DNA from: DATDFB01 sp035276475 | GTDB taxonomy: Bacteria; Acidobacteriota; Thermoanaerobaculia; Gp7-AA8 | Assembly (NCBI GenBank): GCA_035276475.1 | Contig: DATELQ010000039.1 | Location: 1-64,000 of the forward strand | Direction of reading: 5' to 3' | Length of the DNA stretch: 64,000 bases | Shown here: piece by piece, positions 1-8,912 of the stretch | How the letters are laid out: each line of letters begins with the position of its first letter | Numbering within the stretch: position 1 is the first letter of the stretch | The notes under the pieces: model-generated | Database searches by the model: none | Seen by the model: only the letters and a program-made list of their open reading frames with translations | What the model was told of the DNA's origin: nothing | Translations under genes and position numbers: made by a program

Positions 1-487
1 CGCCCCCTAGGGAGGCATTCCAATCGCCGTCGTCGCCGCGGCGCGTGAAGAGCTGCACGACGCCGCCGACCGCCGTGTCGCCGTAGAGCGCCGACTCCAT
101 CCCGCGCGCCACTTCGACGCGCTCGATCTCTTCGGCGCGGAACTGCTGCCACGGCACGAGGCCGGACTCGACGTCGCCGGCCGGCACGCCGTCGACGCGG
201 AGCTGCACGTACTCGACTTCGCCGCCGCCGTAGAAGCCGCGCACGGCGATCGTCGCAGGCGCGGTCGACGCCGCGCCGAACACCGCCACGCCCGGCACGA
301 GCGGCAGCAGGCCCGCCGCGGTGAGCGCCGGCGTCTGCGCGATCGTGGTCGCGTCGACGACCGACGCGGCGGTCGTCAGCTCGTCGCGCGCCGTCGGCGC
401 GCGGTCCGCCGTCACGACGATCTCCTGCTGCACACGCGGCGGAACGTCGGCGGGTGCGCGGAGGAGCAGGAAGAGTGAGAGCAGCAT
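1..487 (-). CDS. TonB-dependent receptor, N-terminal part (cut by window edge)
   Basis: This is the first 162 codons of an outer-membrane TonB-dependent receptor; the rest lies beyond the window. After a short hydrophobic start (MLLSLFLLLRAPA) there is a TonB-box-like stretch, QQEIVVTADRAP at about residues 20-31, and then a plug domain with the typical signatures VRGF, VQLRVDGVPAGD, IERVEVARGMESALYGDTAVGG. Such receptors import siderophores, vitamins or glycans with energy from TonB-ExbBD; the substrate cannot be told from the plug. The ATG at 487-485 directly follows the TAA of the upstream DUF885 gene, so the two are probably cotranscribed. Confidence in the family is high and in the substrate nil. 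Confidence 0.85.
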   Translation of the reverse strand, partial: MLLSLFLLLRAPADVPPRVQQEIVVTADRAPTARDELTTAASVVDATTIAQTPALTAAGLLPLVPGVAVFGAASTAPATIAVRGFYGGGEVEYVQLRVDGVPAGDVESGLVPWQQFRAEEIERVEVARGMESALYGDTAVGGVVQLFTRRGDDGDWNASLGG

Positions 488-2284
488 TTATCGAGTTATA
501 CCCGATTCTGCCACCCACGCCTTCACGCGTTTCTCCAAGAGGTCCAACGGCAACTGCCCGCCGCCGAGGATCAGGTCGTGGAAGGCGCGGACGTCGAACT
601 TCGGACCGAGCTCCTTCTCCGCGTAGCGGCGGAGCTCGCGGATCTTCAGCTGGCCGATCTTGTAAGCGGGCACCGATCCGGGCTGCACGATGTAGCGGTC
701 GACTTCGTTCGCGATCTCGCGCTCGGTCTTCGCGGAATTCGCGCGGCAGTAGTCGATGGCCTGCTGGCGCGACCATCCCTTCGCGTGCAGCCCGGTGTCG
801 ACGACGAGGCGGATGGCGCGCCATATCTCGTTATTGAGCTGGCCGAACTTCTGGTACGGGTCTTTGTACAGACCGAGCTCGCCGCCGATCGTCTCGGCGT
901 AAAGGCCCCACCCCTCGGAGAAGACCGGATAGACATCCCACTTCCGCCACTCGGGCAGCTCGCTGATCTCTTCGGCGAGCGAATACTGCAGATGATGTCC
1001 GGGCACCGACTCGTGCGCGGCGAGGCTCTCCATCCCCCACTTCGGCCGCGCTTTGAGATCGAACGTGTTGACGAGCAGCCAGCCCGGGCGGCCGGCGGCG
1101 AGCGTGCCGCTGCCGTACATCGCCGACGGCGACGACTCCGAGCCCGCGCTCATGGCCTTCACGCCGTACGGCAATCGGGGCAGGCGGCCGAAGAGCTTCG
1201 GCAGCTCCGGTTCGATCCGCTTCACGATGTCGCGATAGCCGGTGAGCACGTCCTCGGGCTTGTCGTAGAAGAAGCGGGGATCGGTGCGAAGGAACTCCGT
1301 GAACTCCGCGAATGTGCCTTTGAAGCCGGTGGAGGCGATGACGGCGTCCATCTCCGCGCGGATGCGCTTGACCTCGCGCAGCCCGAGGTCGTGGATCTCA
1401 TCGGGCGTGAGACTCGTCGTCGTGTAGGAGTGCAGCATGAAGGCGTAGTAGGCCTTGCCGTTGGGAAGATCGCTGACGGAGATGTAGTCGCGCGCGTTCG
1501 GCACGTAGGTCTTGGCGAGGTAGTCGTGGAGCTTGCGCAGCTCCGGCACGACCTGCTGCCGCAGCGATTCGTGCGCTTCGCGCAGGAGCCGCTCGCGCTC
1601 CGCGGCGGGAATCGTGTCGGGCATGTTCCGGAACGGCTCGACGAGCGGATTCTTGAGCGGATCGTCGGTGAGGTCGGGCTCGATGCGCTCGGCGACGTGC
1701 TGCAGCGTGACGCGCGGCGGGGTGATGCCGCGCTTCAGCCCCTCGGCGAGGAACGCCATGGCCTGCTCGGCGACGCGCGGGAAGCCGCGCATCAGCATCA
1801 GCATCTTCTCGTAGTCGGCGGCGTTGCGCGCCGGCATGTAGTTGATCGGCTCGAGCAAGTCCGTGATGCCGTCGCCCATGTGGTCGACGACGATGTAGGT
1901 GTTGAGATCGAGGAAGCGCTCTCCTTCGATGGACCCCTCGAACTTGCGCTGCAAAAGGTCGTAGTTGAGTTGCTCCTGCGGCGTCAGCTTGGCGCGGTCG
2001 ATCGACCGCAGCGCCGCGAGCTCGATGTGCGTCACGCGGGTCGAGTACTCCATCATCTCCTGCGAGTAGTCGGGCAGCCGCCCTTCGAGACCGGGGTAGC
2101 CGACGTAGACGGAGAGCGCCGGCGCCATGCGCATCTTCGCGGCCCAGTAGAGATCGAAGAATTGCTTGAGGCGCGCGCTCTCGCTCGGACCGGCGGGGAG
2201 GTGCTCGATCTGCCGCACGATGTCGACGAGATCGGATGGAATGGCGGACGTGGAGAGGGCGAAGAGGAGGAGAAGGGCTTTCAC
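488..2284 (-). CDS. DUF885 family secreted metallohydrolase
   Basis: A 598-residue protein of the DUF885 family, which is related to zinc carboxypeptidases. It begins with a short hydrophobic signal-like segment (MKALLLLFALSTSA). The motif HESVPGHH at about residues 421-428 matches the zinc-binding HExxxxH-type motif of the family, and a downstream FSEGWGLYAE block supplies the usual conserved Glu/Trp residues. The predicted role is hydrolysis of peptides or related amides in the periplasm; the substrate is unknown. The start is GTG at 2284, six bases behind a TAGAAT box. The following TonB receptor gene starts immediately after the stop, suggesting an uptake-and-degradation pair. Confidence 0.8.
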   Translation of the reverse strand: MKALLLLFALSTSAIPSDLVDIVRQIEHLPAGPSESARLKQFFDLYWAAKMRMAPALSVYVGYPGLEGRLPDYSQEMMEYSTRVTHIELAALRSIDRAKLTPQEQLNYDLLQRKFEGSIEGERFLDLNTYIVVDHMGDGITDLLEPINYMPARNAADYEKMLMLMRGFPRVAEQAMAFLAEGLKRGITPPRVTLQHVAERIEPDLTDDPLKNPLVEPFRNMPDTIPAAERERLLREAHESLRQQVVPELRKLHDYLAKTYVPNARDYISVSDLPNGKAYYAFMLHSYTTTSLTPDEIHDLGLREVKRIRAEMDAVIASTGFKGTFAEFTEFLRTDPRFFYDKPEDVLTGYRDIVKRIEPELPKLFGRLPRLPYGVKAMSAGSESSPSAMYGSGTLAAGRPGWLLVNTFDLKARPKWGMESLAAHESVPGHHLQYSLAEEISELPEWRKWDVYPVFSEGWGLYAETIGGELGLYKDPYQKFGQLNNEIWRAIRLVVDTGLHAKGWSRQQAIDYCRANSAKTEREIANEVDRYIVQPGSVPAYKIGQLKIRELRRYAEKELGPKFDVRAFHDLILGGGQLPLDLLEKRVKAWVAESGITR

Positions 2285-2290
2285 GGAACC

Positions 2291-2296
2291 ATTCTA
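2291..2296 (-). promoter_or_regulatory. -10 box (TAGAAT) of a leaderless DUF885 transcript
   Basis: TAGAAT on the minus strand ends six bases before the GTG start at 2284, so transcription should begin at or next to the start codon. No Shine-Dalgarno sequence fits in the gap. Confidence 0.5.
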
Positions 2297-2330
2297 AAAA
2301 AAGACGAAGGGCGCCGGTTGCCCGGCGCCC
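2296..2330 (-). terminator. Intrinsic terminator of the collagen-like gene
   Basis: On the minus strand a 9-bp perfect stem (GGGCGCCGG / CCGGCGCCC, 2309-2317 with 2322-2330, 4-base loop) is followed after six bases by seven T residues. It lies 30 bp past the stop of the collagen-like gene and just before the promoter of the DUF885 gene. Confidence 0.65.
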
Positions 2331-2359
2331 CTCGCCCACTGACCGCGTCCCGACGCGTT

Positions 2360-3604
2360 TCAGTTGAAGACCACCAGTCGGAAGCACGTTGCCGGCTTGC
2401 CCGAGATCGTGGCCGACCCTTCACTCTGGGAGAGGACCGAGATCGTGTTGCCGAGGGACCGTCCGACCACCGTCGCCAGGATGGCGCTGTTGGCGTGGAT
2501 GGCCGAGCTGTTCACGACCACCGAGTTCTGGCCCTGGTCCATGCAGTACACACCCGAGACCCACGCGCCGCTGCCGGCAGGTCCCTGCGGTCCCATCGGA
2601 CCCTGCGGACCCATCTGACCCTGAGCGCCCGTGGCACCGGTGTCGCCCTTGTCACCCTTCTCGCCCTTCGCACCGGCCACACCCGCATCGCCCTTGTCGC
2701 CCTTGTCGCCCTTGGCACCGGCCACACCCGCGTCGCCCTTGTCACCCTTGTCGCCCTTCAGGCCCTGCGCGCCAGCCGTGCCCGGATCGCCTTTGTCGCC
2801 CTTCTCACCCTTTTCGCCCTGCGCGCCGGCCGTGCCCGGGTCGCCCTTGTCGCCCTTCAGGCCCTGCGCACCGGCCACGCCCGGATCGCCCTTGTCGCCC
2901 TTCTCACCCTGCGCGCCCGCCACACCCGCGGGGCCGGCCGGACCCTGATCGCCCTTGTCGCCCTTGGCGCCGGCAACCTGCCACTTGTCCGGGAGGAAGT
3001 AACCGATGATGTCGACGACGAGGTCAACGCCGCCCTGCTGCGCGGTGAGGGTGAACATCTGGTCGCGCAGCACGACGCTCGCTTCATTCATGGCATGCTC
3101 GCCGGGGCGCAGCGCGATCTTCGACAGGTCGTCGGGCGGCTGCTTGTCTTTGCCCGGGGTCAGCCACACTGCCATCGTGCCGAGGGACTTCGTCGAGCGC
3201 GTACCGGTCGCCCACACGCGGGCGGCGACGGCGATCGCTTCGGTCGGAACCTGCTCGTTGCAGGGGTTGATCCAGTCAGCCGTGCGCAGCTCGCCGGTCG
3301 GGCGGTAGGAGCGGCTCTCGTTCGGCTGGTAGGCCGGGCCGCCCCACTCGTGCGGATATTTGTCGGCTTCGAGCGTGCTGATGAAGCGGCACGGCACGAT
3401 CTCCTGGAAGATCGCCGGGCCGTAGGAGAGCGCGGACGAGCCGTCCGCCGGATCCGACAGCAGCACCGAGCGGAGCTGCACGCCGAGAACCGTGTAGGGG
3501 TTGTGCGTCGCGGGGGTCGTGGCATCGTCCGCCATCGCCAGCGGAGCAACGATCGTCATCGCGATCGCGGTCATCATGGTTTTGAAGAAGTGCTTGGTGT
3601 TCAT
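2360..3604 (-). CDS. Secreted collagen-like triple-helix repeat protein
   Basis: A 414-residue exported protein. The start at 3604 is chosen because a GGAGGGAGCC ribosome site precedes it and a clear signal peptide follows (ending near APLAMA). Residues about 25-210 form an unrecognised globular region. Residues about 211-343 are an uninterrupted run of Gly-X-Y triplets of the type GDKGDPGVAGAQGEK, the Clq/collagen-helix repeat, and a small C-terminal domain of about 70 residues follows, probably a trimerisation head. Such proteins usually form surface rods. A strong intrinsic terminator lies downstream. The triplet DNA is repetitive and easily misassembled, so the repeat number may be inexact. 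Confidence 0.85.
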   Translation of the reverse strand: MNTKHFFKTMMTAIAMTIVAPLAMADDATTPATHNPYTVLGVQLRSVLLSDPADGSSALSYGPAIFQEIVPCRFISTLEADKYPHEWGGPAYQPNESRSYRPTGELRTADWINPCNEQVPTEAIAVAARVWATGTRSTKSLGTMAVWLTPGKDKQPPDDLSKIALRPGEHAMNEASVVLRDQMFTLTAQQGGVDLVVDIIGYFLPDKWQVAGAKGDKGDQGPAGPAGVAGAQGEKGDKGDPGVAGAQGLKGDKGDPGTAGAQGEKGEKGDKGDPGTAGAQGLKGDKGDKGDAGVAGAKGDKGDKGDAGVAGAKGEKGDKGDTGATGAQGQMGPQGPMGPQGPAGSGAWVSGVYCMDQGQNSVVVNSSAIHANSAILATVVGRSLGNTISVLSQSEGSATISGKPATCFRLVVFN

Positions 3605-3754
3605 GGCTCCCTCCGTCTCTTTCTCTTTGCCGTTTTGTTGTGGGCAATGTCGGCGCAGGAGGGAAAAACGACATGGACGCTTGGACCGGCTGAACGGACC
3701 AATAGCGGTCGGAAGGTGGACCGCGGTCACGAAAATGAGGGTTATTTGTCGATT

Positions 3755-3881
3755 AGGTCACAGGGCACAGGGGGCGGGGGACAGGTGATGTTCTTGCCGC
3801 TGCACGACTTTCGGCCTGAGGCACGTGCTCGCGCGGCGGCAGGACAACCACCTGCGCCCCGCCCCCTGTGCCCTGTGACCT
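3755..3881. repeat. Inverted-repeat element, copy A
   Basis: Two arms of 33 bp (3755-3787 and 3849-3881) are inverted copies with two mismatches, sharing the core ACAGGGCACAGGGGGCGGGG followed by CAGGTG. Weaker pairing continues inward (TTGTC-TGCCGC), so the element could fold into one long hairpin. The right end is 4 bp from the stop codon of the Crp/Fnr gene. Related copies lie at 13148-13275 and 22677-22792. Confidence 0.75.
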
Positions 3882-3884
3882 GAG

Positions 3885-4610
3885 TCAGAGGAGGATCAGG
3901 TCTTCGAGCTCGTCGCGCCGATGGATCGTCATCGACGAGTTGCGCATCGTGATGATCTTCTTCTCTTTGAAGGACTTGAGAAGGCGGGAGACCGTCTCGC
4001 GCGAGGTGCCGATGGTCTGCGAGATCTCCTCGTGCGTCATCAGCACCGGGACGCGCACGCCGCTCGCGGACGGGCTGCCCGACTCGTCGCACCACGATAG
4101 AAGAAGGTAGGCGAGCTTCTCGGCGGCGGAGTTGGCGAGCCCCAAGGCGCGGATCTGGTCGGCGTCGGACTCGCACTCCTCGATGAGCTGCCGGGCGATG
4201 TTGAACGACACGTCGCGGTACTCGCCCATGAAGCGCAGAAAGTCGTCGCGCTTGATGAACTTGAGCTGCGACGGCGTGACCGTCTCCGCCGTGGCCTTGT
4301 ACGGGTTGCCGGAGAGGACGCTGGCGAGGCCCAAAGCGTCGCCCGGCTGCACGCGGCGCGTGATCAGTTTCTTGCCGGCGCCCGAGGAGATCGTCAGCTT
4401 GGCGGAACCGTAGCAGAGGATGAAGAGTCCGCGCGGCGGCTCCCCCTCGGCGAAGAGCAGCGTTTCGGCCGGATAGACGTTGGCAAAGGTAATGGCGTCG
4501 AAGGCTTTCAGCGTGTTGGGATCGAGCTGACAAAAAAAGCTGTCGTCGCGCCAGGGGCACGAGACACAGCTCTCGCACATCTCCACTCCATACCTCGGGA
4601 CCGATCGCAT
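3885..4610 (-). CDS. Crp/Fnr family transcriptional regulator with N-terminal cysteines
   Basis: A 241-residue regulator. Residues about 30-130 form a cyclic-nucleotide-binding-type beta roll (FAEGEPPRGLFILCYGSAKL, GDALGLASVLSG), followed by a dimer helix and a winged helix-turn-helix at about 178-215 (THEEISQTIGTSRETVSRLLKSF). The N-terminus has four cysteines (C12, C15, C18, C27), which could hold an Fe-S cluster as in FNR, although the spacing is not identical to E. coli FNR. The cAMP-contact residues of CRP are not obvious. The start at 4610 is supported by a TATCAT box six bases upstream. A dyad of the CRP/FNR type is present at 41924-41939 elsewhere in the window. Confidence 0.88.
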   Translation of the reverse strand: MRSVPRYGVEMCESCVSCPWRDDSFFCQLDPNTLKAFDAITFANVYPAETLLFAEGEPPRGLFILCYGSAKLTISSGAGKKLITRRVQPGDALGLASVLSGNPYKATAETVTPSQLKFIKRDDFLRFMGEYRDVSFNIARQLIEECESDADQIRALGLANSAAEKLAYLLLSWCDESGSPSASGVRVPVLMTHEEISQTIGTSRETVSRLLKSFKEKKIITMRNSSMTIHRRDELEDLILL

Positions 4611-4616
4611 GCCGTC

Positions 4617-4622
4617 ATGATA
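4617..4622 (-). promoter_or_regulatory. -10 box (TATCAT) of the leaderless crp/fnr transcript
   Basis: TATCAT ends six bases before the ATG at 4610 on the minus strand. The spacing matches ten other genes in the window. Confidence 0.5.
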
Positions 4623-4632
4623 GCGCGGATAT

Positions 4633-5031
4633 TCACGCCGCCGCGGAGTGCGGCGGCGAGGTCAGCAGCTTCGCTTCGAGGTAGAACTGAACGTCGTCGG
4701 GGCCGAGCGCGTAGAGCACGCGGTCACCGCCGCGGCCCGTGGCGCTGACGAAGGCGCTGTCGTCCTGGATCAGCACCACGTCGCCGGCGTACGAGGCCGG
4801 AAGGCGGGAGAGGAGATGGAGGTACTCGGCGGCGTTGGCGGCGCCGTCGATGATCACCGTCTCGATGTCCTTCCCGAGCTCCTCGACGCCGCGCTGGAGC
4901 GCGTACGGAATCACGCCGAAGCTGCCGACGAAGATCAGGCGGCGCGGCGCGTCGGGCGCGGTGAGCCACAGCCGCTGCGGCGCGGAGCGGGAGCGGCTGA
5001 CGAGCGTGATGCGGCGGTTGTCGTGTTGCAT
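4633..5031 (-). CDS. Hypothetical protein, 132 residues
   Basis: I do not recognise a family. The protein is predicted to be a small soluble alpha/beta domain (RRLIFVGSFGVIPYALQRGVEELGKDIETVIID, then DVVLIQDDSAFVSATGRGGDRVLYALGPDDVQFYLEAKLL), without a signal peptide or membrane segment. The ATG at 5031 follows a GAGGAG ribosome site at the right distance. It is the third of three small minus-strand genes with short gaps (5474-5151, 5176-5042, 5031-4633), which may form one operon. The strong base composition bias at third codon positions supports coding. Confidence 0.6.
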   Translation of the reverse strand: MQHDNRRITLVSRSRSAPQRLWLTAPDAPRRLIFVGSFGVIPYALQRGVEELGKDIETVIIDGAANAAEYLHLLSRLPASYAGDVVLIQDDSAFVSATGRGGDRVLYALGPDDVQFYLEAKLLTSPPHSAAA

Positions 5032-5041
5032 GGTCGGCTCC

Positions 5042-5176
5042 TCAGTGCACGAACAGGCGTGCGGTCACGGCGACGGTCAGCGAGAGCGTCCAGAGCAGCG
5101 ACAGCACGCGCCAGCTGTGGCGGCCGCCGCGGAGATCGGACGTGGTGTGTTCAACGAATTCCAGAACGCGAGTCAT
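5042..5176 (-). CDS. Small single-pass membrane protein, 44 residues
   Basis: A very short gene supported by an excellent ribosome site (AAAGGAGG, 7 bases before the ATG at 5176). The product starts with a polar segment (MTRVLEFVEHTTSDLRGGRH) and ends in one hydrophobic helix (VLSLLWTLSLTVAVTARLFV). It overlaps the end of the preceding small gene by 26 bp in another frame, as coupled genes do, and the next gene begins 10 bp downstream. Function unknown. Confidence 0.6.
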   Translation of the reverse strand: MTRVLEFVEHTTSDLRGGRHSWRVLSLLWTLSLTVAVTARLFVH

Positions 5177-5474
5177 TGAAATCCTCCTTTGATGAAGTCT
5201 GTGGATTGGGAAGCGGCACCGTGCGGGTGCCGAATTCATCGATCGGCCAAACGTCGAGCGACAGGTCGCGGCCGTTGGCGGCGTACTTCGAGTCGCTGCC
5301 GTGGCTGATCAGCTCGATCCAGCCGCGCTGCGGCACCGTGTACTGCTTCCCGGTGTAGGTGAACTGCGTGCCGGGAGCGCCGACGAACTTGTAAGAGACG
5401 GCGCCGGCGTGGCAGGTCACGTTCGGCGCCGGGCGGTGCAGGAGAGCGGCGAGTGTGATTGCTTCGATGATCAT
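5151..5474 (-). CDS. Hypothetical exported protein, about 107 residues
   Basis: No family recognised. From the ATG at 5474 the protein reads MIIEAITLAALLHRPAPNVT, a possible weak signal segment, followed by a beta-rich stretch (AVSYKFVGAPGTQFTYTGKQYTV). A GTG at 5504 in the same frame would add ten residues; neither start has a good ribosome site. The 3' end overlaps the next small membrane-protein gene. It is transcribed away from the response-regulator gene at 5592, so the 5475-5591 interval holds two divergent promoters. Confidence 0.5.
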   Translation of the reverse strand: MIIEAITLAALLHRPAPNVTCHAGAVSYKFVGAPGTQFTYTGKQYTVPQRGWIELISHGSDSKYAANGRDLSLDVWPIDEFGTRTVPLPNPQTSSKEDFNDSRSGIR

Positions 5475-5577
5475 GCCGCGCTCTATGTCCAATCCCTGTA
5501 CCACGCACTTTGCGCAGCAAAATCAATCACTTAGCTTTCGCGATCGATTTCCGCTGTGTCTCGACGCCGCACACGTG

Positions 5578-5583
5578 TATGAT
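5578..5583 (+). promoter_or_regulatory. -10 box (TATGAT) before the response-regulator gene
   Basis: TATGAT ends eight bases before the ATG at 5592, which predicts a leaderless or nearly leaderless mRNA. No convincing -35 hexamer is seen at the usual distance. Confidence 0.45.
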
Positions 5584-5591
5584 TTTTGGAC

Positions 5592-6941
<1,350 letters not shown>

Positions 6942-6956
6942 AATCCCGCTCCCTTT

Positions 6957-8912
6957 ATGCCGCAGAAGTTCTACATCACCACCGCGATCGACTACGTCAA
7001 CGACGACCCCCACATCGGCCACATGTACGAGAAGGTGGTCGCCGACGTCATCGCCCGCCACCGCCGGCGTATCGGCGACGACGTCTGGTTCCTCACCGGC
7101 ACGGACGAGCATGGGCAGAAGATCGAGCGCGCCGCGGCGAAGGAAGGGATCCTCCCGATCGAGCTGGTCGACCGCGTCGTGGCGAACTACCACACGCTGC
7201 TGCGCAAGCTGAACATCAGCAACGACGACTTCGTGCGCACGACCGAGGCGCGGCATCGCGTCGGCGTGCTGGAGCTGATCCGCCGCATTCAGGAGCGCAT
7301 CGCCGACGACATCTACCTCGGCGAGCACGCCGGCTGGTATTGCCAAACCGAGGAGACGTTCATCCCCGAGAACCAAGTGAAGGATGGGGTCGCCCGCCAG
7401 GGCGCCTCACCAACGGATCAGGACGGGCACAAGGTCGAGTGGACGACGGAGAAGAACTACTTCTTCAAGCTCTCCCGCTACACCGAGCCGCTGCTCCAGC
7501 ACTACCGCCGCAACCCCGACTTCATCCGCCCGCGCACGCGCTACAACGAGGTCGTCGCCTTCGTCGAGCAGGGCCTCAAGGACCTCTCGATCTCGCGCAC
7601 GGCGGTGTCGTGGGGCATTCCCTTCCCCGGCAATCCCGAGCACGTCATCTACGTGTGGATGGACGCACTGACGAACTACATCTCCGCGCTCGGCTTCGGC
7701 AGCGCGGATGACGACGTACGCTTCCGCCGCTACTGGCCGTGCGACGTGCACCTCATCGGCAAGGACATCGTCCGCTTCCACGCCGTCTACTGGCCTGCGT
7801 TCCTGATGTCGGCGGGCGTGGAGCTGCCGCGGCAAATCGTGGCGCACGGCTGGTGGCTGCGCGACAACCAGAAGATCTCGAAGTCGCTCGGCAACGTGGT
7901 GCGGCCGCACGAGGTGATCGACACGTTCGGCACCGACCCGTTCCGCTACTACGTGGTGCGCGAGATGGTGTTCGGGCAGGACGCGAATTACTCCGACGAG
8001 TCGTTCATCACCCGCTACAACGCCGACCTGGCCAACGACCTCGGCAACACGCTCTCTCGCGCCCTGAAGATGAGCGAGACGTACTTCGGCGGGAAGACGC
8101 CGCCGGTGCCGTGCGACGACAACGATCTGCATCGCGCGGCGGGCGAGCTCGCGCCGGAGTACCTGCGGGCGATGGACGAGCTGGCGTTCCACCGGGCCAT
8201 GGAGATTGCCTGGAAGCTGCTCGTGACGGTGAACGGCTACATCGTCACGCGCGAGCCGTGGAAGATGTTCAAGACGAGCGGCGCGGACGACGCGCTGGCG
8301 CGGGTGATCTGGAACACGCTGGAGTCGCTGCGCATCGTCTGGGTGATGCTCGCGCCGGTGATGCCCGCGACGGCGCGCGAAGCACTCTCGCGCCTCGGCG
8401 CGGATCCGGACGCGATCGGCACCGACGCGCTGGCGTGGGGACAGCTGCCGAACGGCGCGGCGATCCGCGCGGGCGATCCGATTTTTCCGCGCATCGATGC
8501 CGCGGCATTCATGGGAGAGAAGAAGATGGATGAACAGAAACCGGCTCCGCCGCCCGTGGAGACGACGCAGGCCGCCCCGCCCGACCTCGCCAAGATCGGC
8601 ATCGAGCACTTCATGGGCGTCGACCTACGCGTCGCCGAAGTGCGCGCGGCGGAGCGCGTGCCGAAGTCGAAGAAGCTCGTCAAGATGTCGGTGTTTGACG
8701 GCAGCGCCGAGCGGACCATCGTCGCCGGCATCGCCACAAAGTACGCGCCGGAGGAGCTGGTCGGCCGCAAGATCGTGATCGTGGCGAACCTCGAGCCGAA
8801 GGCGCTCGCCGGCATCGAGTCGAACGGCATGGTGCTGGCCGCGTCGATCGACGGCGAGCCGTCGCTGCTCGCCGTCGATCCGAACGTTCCCGCGGGGACG
8901 AAGGTCAAGTAA
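6957..8912 (+). CDS. metG: Methionine--tRNA ligase with C-terminal tRNA-binding domain
   Basis: A 651-residue class I aminoacyl-tRNA synthetase that charges tRNA-Met in the cytosol. The HIGH motif is HIGH in DDPHIGHMYEK near residue 20, and the KMSKS loop reads KISKS near residue 306. The connective peptide retains AGWYCQTEETFIPE but lacks paired zinc cysteines, placing it with the non-zinc MetRS form. A Pro/Ala linker (about 525-540) leads to a C-terminal OB-fold tRNA-binding domain (FMGVDLRVAEVRAAERVP) that also dimerises the enzyme. The first base of the stop of the convergent gene follows its own stop with no gap. A TAGAAT box overlaps the upstream stop codon, 12 bases before the ATG. Confidence 0.97.
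   Translation: MPQKFYITTAIDYVNDDPHIGHMYEKVVADVIARHRRRIGDDVWFLTGTDEHGQKIERAAAKEGILPIELVDRVVANYHTLLRKLNISNDDFVRTTEARHRVGVLELIRRIQERIADDIYLGEHAGWYCQTEETFIPENQVKDGVARQGASPTDQDGHKVEWTTEKNYFFKLSRYTEPLLQHYRRNPDFIRPRTRYNEVVAFVEQGLKDLSISRTAVSWGIPFPGNPEHVIYVWMDALTNYISALGFGSADDDVRFRRYWPCDVHLIGKDIVRFHAVYWPAFLMSAGVELPRQIVAHGWWLRDNQKISKSLGNVVRPHEVIDTFGTDPFRYYVVREMVFGQDANYSDESFITRYNADLANDLGNTLSRALKMSETYFGGKTPPVPCDDNDLHRAAGELAPEYLRAMDELAFHRAMEIAWKLLVTVNGYIVTREPWKMFKTSGADDALARVIWNTLESLRIVWVMLAPVMPATAREALSRLGADPDAIGTDALAWGQLPNGAAIRAGDPIFPRIDAAAFMGEKKMDEQKPAPPPVETTQAAPPDLAKIGIEHFMGVDLRVAEVRAAERVPKSKKLVKMSVFDGSAERTIVAGIATKYAPEELVGRKIVIVANLEPKALAGIESNGMVLAASIDGEPSLLAVDPNVPAGTKVK

Noticed and set aside
2590..2970. 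DNA minisatellite
   Set aside because: The periodicity is explained by Gly-X-Y codons of the collagen-like protein in a consistent frame.
3755..3881. Insertion sequence
   Set aside because: The inverted-repeat element has no room for a transposase and no target-site duplication can be seen.
578..3883. Plus-strand open frame of 1101 codons
   Set aside because: It is the antisense of the DUF885 and collagen-like genes; it has no domain and its length comes from GC-rich codon bias.
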